Shown here: positions 61,200 through 64,000 of the stretch, piece by piece
Numbering within the stretch: the first letter of the stretch is position 1
How the letters are laid out: each line of letters begins with the position of its first letter
Assembly (NCBI RefSeq): GCF_047675955.1
Contig: NW_027327444.1
Span: forward strand, 434,001-498,000
Reading direction: 5' to 3'
DNA length: 64,000 nt
Origin: Chlorocebus sabaeus
Lineage: Eukaryota > Chordata > Mammalia > Primates > Cercopithecidae
Position numbers and translations under genes: made by a program
Notes under the pieces: model-generated
Database searches by the model: none
The model's input: only the letters and a program-made list of their open reading frames with translations
What the model was told of the DNA's origin: nothing

Positions 61200-64000
61200 C
61201 CGTTGAAAACTGGAAAGAAGCTTTCGGAGAAACTGCTCTGTGTTCTGTTATTTCATCTCACAGAGTTACATCTTTCCCTTCAAGAAGCCTTTCGCTAAGG
61301 CTGTTCTTGTGGAATTGGCAAAGGGATATTTGGAAGCCCATAGAGGGCTATGGTGAAAAAGGAAATATCTTCCGTTCAAAACTGGAAAGAAGTTTTCTGA
61401 GAAACTGCTCTGTGTTCTGTTAATTCATATCACAGAGCTACATCTTTCCCTTCAAGAAGCCTTTCGCTAAGGCTGTTCTTGCGGAATTGTCAAAGGGATA
61501 TTTGGAAGCCCATAGAGGGCTATGGTGAAAAAGGAAATAACTTCCGTTCAAAACTGGAAAGAAGCTTTCTGAGAAACTGCTCTGTGTTCTGTTAATTCAT
61601 CTCACGGAGATACATCTTTCCCTTCAAGAGGCCTTTTGCTAAGGCTGTTCTTATGGAATTGGCAAAGGGATATTTTGAAGCCCATAGAGGGCTATGGTGA
61701 AAAAGGAAATATCTTCCGTTGAAAACTGGAAAGAAGCCTTCTGAGAAACTGCTCTGTGTTGTATGAATTCATCTCACAGAGTTACATCTTTCCCTTCAAG
61801 AAGCCTTTCGCTAAGGCTGTTCTTGTGGAATTGGCAAAGGGATATTTGGAAGCCCATAGAGGGCTATGCTGAAAAAGGAAATATCTTCCGTTCAAAACTG
61901 GAAAGAATCTTTCTGAGAAACTGCTCTGTGTTCTGTTAGTTCATCTGACAGAGTTACATCTTTCCCTTGAAGAAGCCTTTCGCCTAGGCTGTTCTTCTGG
62001 AACTGGCAAAGGGATATTTGGAAGCCCATAGAGGGCTATGGTGAAAAAGGAAATATCTTCCGTTCAAAACTGGAAAGAAGCTTTCTGAGAAACTGCTCTG
62101 TGTTCTGTGAATTCATATCACAGAGCTACATCTTTCCCTTCAAGAAGCCTTTCGCTAAGGCTGTTCTTGCGGAATTTTCAAAGGGATATTTGGAAGCCCA
62201 TAGAGGGCTATGGTGAAAAAGGAAATATCTTCCGTTCAAAACTGGAAAGAAGCTTTCTGAGAAACTGCTCTGTATTCTGTTAATTCATCTCACGGAGATA
62301 CATCTTTCCCTTCAAGAGGCCTTTTGCTAAGGCTGTTCTTATGGAATTGGCAAAGGGATATTTTGAAGCCCATAGAGGGCTAGGGTGAAAAAGGAAATAT
62401 CTTCCGTTCAAAACTGGAAAGAAACTTTCTGTGAAACTGCTCTGTGTTCTCTGAATTCATCTCACAGAGTTACATCTTTCCCTTCAAGAAGCCTTTCGCT
62501 GAGTCTGTTCTTGTGGAACTGGCAAGGGATATATCGAAGCTCATAGAGGACTATGGTGAAAAAGTAAATATCTACCGTTCAAAACTGGAAAGAAGCTTTC
62601 TGAGAAACTGCTCCGTGTTCTCTGAATTCATCTCACAGAGTTACATCTATCCCTTCAAGAAGCCTTTCGCTAAGGCTGTTCTTGTGGGACTGGCAAAGGG
62701 ATATTTGGAAGCCCATAGAGGGCTATGGTGAAAAAGAAAATATCTTCCGTTCAAAACTGGAAAGAAGCTTTCTGAGAAACTGCTCTGTGTTCTGTTAATC
62801 ATATCACAGAGCTACATCTTTCCCTTCAAGAAGCCTTTCGCTAAGGCTGTTCTTGTGGAATTGGCAAAGTGATATTTGGAAGCCCATCAAGGGCTATGGT
62901 GAAAAAGGTAATATCTTCCGTTTAAAACAGGAAAGAAGCTTTTTGAGAAACTGTTCTGTGTTCTGTTAGTTCATCTCACAGAGTTACATCTTTCCCTTCA
63001 AGAAGCCTTTCGCTAAGGCTGTTCTTGTGGAACTGGCAAAGGGATATTTGGAAGCCCTTAGAAGGCTATGGTGAAAAAGGAAATATCTTCCGTTCAAAAC
63101 TGGAAAGAAGTTTTCTGAGAAACTGCTCTGTGTTCTGTTAATTCATATCACAGAGCTACATCTTTCCCTTCAAGAAGCCTTTCGCTAAGGCTGTTCTTGC
63201 GGAATTGGCAAAGGGATATTTGGAAGCCCATAGAGGGCTATGGTGAAAAAGGTAATATCTTCCGTTCAAAACTGGAAAGAAGCTTTCTGAGAAACTGCTC
63301 TGTGTTCTGTTAATTCATCTCACGGAGATACATCTTTCCCTTCAAGAGGCCTTTTGCTAAGGCTGTTCTTATGGAATTGGCAAGGGGATATTTTGAAGCC
63401 CATAGAGGGCTATGGTGAAAAAGGAAATATCTTCCGTTGAAAACTGGAAAGAAGCTTTCTGAGAAACTGCTCTGTGTTCTCTGAATTCATCTCACAGAGT
63501 TTCATCTTTCCCTTCAAGAAGCCTTTCGCTAAGGCTGTTCTTCTGGAATTGGCAAAGGGATATTTGGAAGCCCATAGAGGGCTGTGGTGAAAAAGGAAAT
63601 ATCTTCCGTTCAAAACTGGAAAGAAGCTTTCTGAGAAACTGCTCTGTGTTCTGTTAGTTCATCTCACAGAGTTACATCTATCCCTTCAAGAAGCCTTTCG
63701 CTAAGGCTGTTCTTGTGGGACTGGCAAAGGGATATTTGGAAGCCCATAGAGGGCTATGGTGAAAAAGAAAATATCTTCCGTTCAAAACTGGAAAGAAGCT
63801 TTCTGAGAAACTGCTCTGTGTTCTGTTAATTCATATCACAGAGCTACATCTTTCCCTTCAAGAAGCCTTTCGCTAAGGCTGTTCTTGTGGAATTGGCAAA
63901 GTGATATTTGGAAGCCCATAAAGGGCTATGGTGAAAAAGGTAATATCTTCCGTTTAAAAAAGGAAAGAAGCTTTCTGAGAAACTGTTCTGTGTTCTGTTA

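Larger units (their letters stand above)
1..64000 (+). repeat. Alpha-satellite (alphoid) tandem array, 372 complete 172-bp monomers
   Basis: Seen: one 172-bp unit repeats head to tail from end to end, always in the same orientation. Nearly every unit contains a HindIII site inside GAAAGAAGCTTTCTGAGAAA, then CTCTGTG, CACAGAG, GGGATATTTGGAAGCCC and CTATGGTGAAAAAGGAA. The first 7 bases and the last 33 bases (63968-64000) are partial monomers; 372 complete ones lie between. No unique sequence, transposon or inversion interrupts it. Known: alpha satellite is the primate centromere repeat (about 171-172 bp, near one nucleosome); a 172-bp HindIII monomer array is typical of African green monkey. Inferred: Old World monkey, Cercopithecini-like, since neighbouring monomers do not alternate between two diverged types as in papionin dimers. 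The array would act as DNA substrate for centromeric (CENP-A) chromatin or its flank; the sequence alone cannot say which. Confidence 0.97.
35601..64000 (+). repeat. Array segment D: re-used long cassettes
   Basis: The TCGCTGAGTCTG monomer with GCAAGGGATATATCG (a 1-bp deletion) occurs at 35675, 47711, 56994 and 62496. The TGTATGAATTC monomer occurs near 36.66, 41.82, 48.69, 53.50 and 61.76 kb. The GAAGAACATAGAGG monomer occurs near 39.67, 44.66, 51.19 and 60.99 kb. These markers keep a similar local order, so this half consists of several copies of a few long cassettes joined in different ways. Confidence 0.75.

Noticed and set aside
1129..63613. About a hundred open frames of 63-130 codons on both strands, with proteins of one repeated pattern (for example WNWQRDIWKPIEGYGEKG)
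   Set aside because: They are the satellite monomer translated in whichever frame lacks stops. They repeat with the 172-bp period, often begin at TTG or at ATG inside CTATGGTG, and the minus-strand ones mirror the same repeat. There is no codon bias, no ribosome-binding or promoter context, and no difference between frame and non-frame conservation that I can see.
1..64000. CRISPR-like regular repeats
   Set aside because: The period is regular, but there are no unique spacers: the whole 172 bp is conserved, and the monomer is recognisable primate alpha satellite.
1..64000. Hidden Alu, LINE or endogenous retrovirus fragments, tRNA or snRNA genes, telomeric repeats
   Set aside because: The monomer phase never breaks: 372 units and 24 deleted bases account for the full length, leaving no room for inserted sequence. 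No poly-A tail, TTAGGG run or cloverleaf was seen.
1..64000. A new multi-gene biological system (defence, mobile or biosynthetic)
   Set aside because: There are no genes in the window. The only structure is satellite DNA, its dyads and its duplication history, so any novelty lies in array architecture.

Overview
The whole 64 kb window is one uninterrupted, head-to-tail array of alpha-satellite (alphoid) centromeric DNA. I see no protein-coding gene, RNA gene, transposon insertion or non-satellite spacer. The repeat unit is 172 bp and every copy has the same orientation. Counting from the HindIII site (AAGCTT) at position 8 to the equivalent site at 63968 gives 372 complete monomers. That span is 24 bp shorter than 372 x 172, and 21 small deletions found by eye (18 of 1 bp, 3 of 2 bp) account for exactly 24 bp.

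The monomer reads in phase with the classical African green monkey HindIII 172-bp alpha component as I recall it. Adjacent monomers are very alike rather than alternating as two diverged halves, which is what the ~340-bp dimers of macaques and baboons would show. The best guess is therefore an Old World monkey of the Cercopithecini (Chlorocebus or Cercopithecus type), in a homogenised centromere core or its near flank. The species call is inference.

Each monomer carries a HindIII site, three short dyad symmetries and a perfect pJ-alpha motif at the place where other alpha-satellite monomers carry the CENP-B box. I found no CENP-B box on either strand.

Layout. 1-8600: mixed monomers with a 5-mer tandem duplication (4686-6405) and blocks repeated at 16-, 18- and 39-mer distances. 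8601-15994: two adjacent long copies (22-mer and 21-mer), followed by a partial, rearranged third copy to about 17785. 17786-22.8 kb: the most varied monomers, with partial copies 16 and 17 monomers apart. 22.8-35.6 kb: short blocks re-used at 10-, 13-, 17-, 37-, 40- and 41-mer distances. 35.6-64 kb: a few cassettes re-used many times, including a clean 7-mer tandem pair (36795-39202), a 2-mer pair (43031-43718), and long copies at 38-, 57- and 70-mer distances.

No single higher-order repeat period covers the window. It looks like a mosaic built by repeated unequal exchange with different register shifts. All reading frames in the window are by-products of translating the satellite. Block boundaries and monomer classes were read by eye, so block edges are good to a few tens of bases at best.
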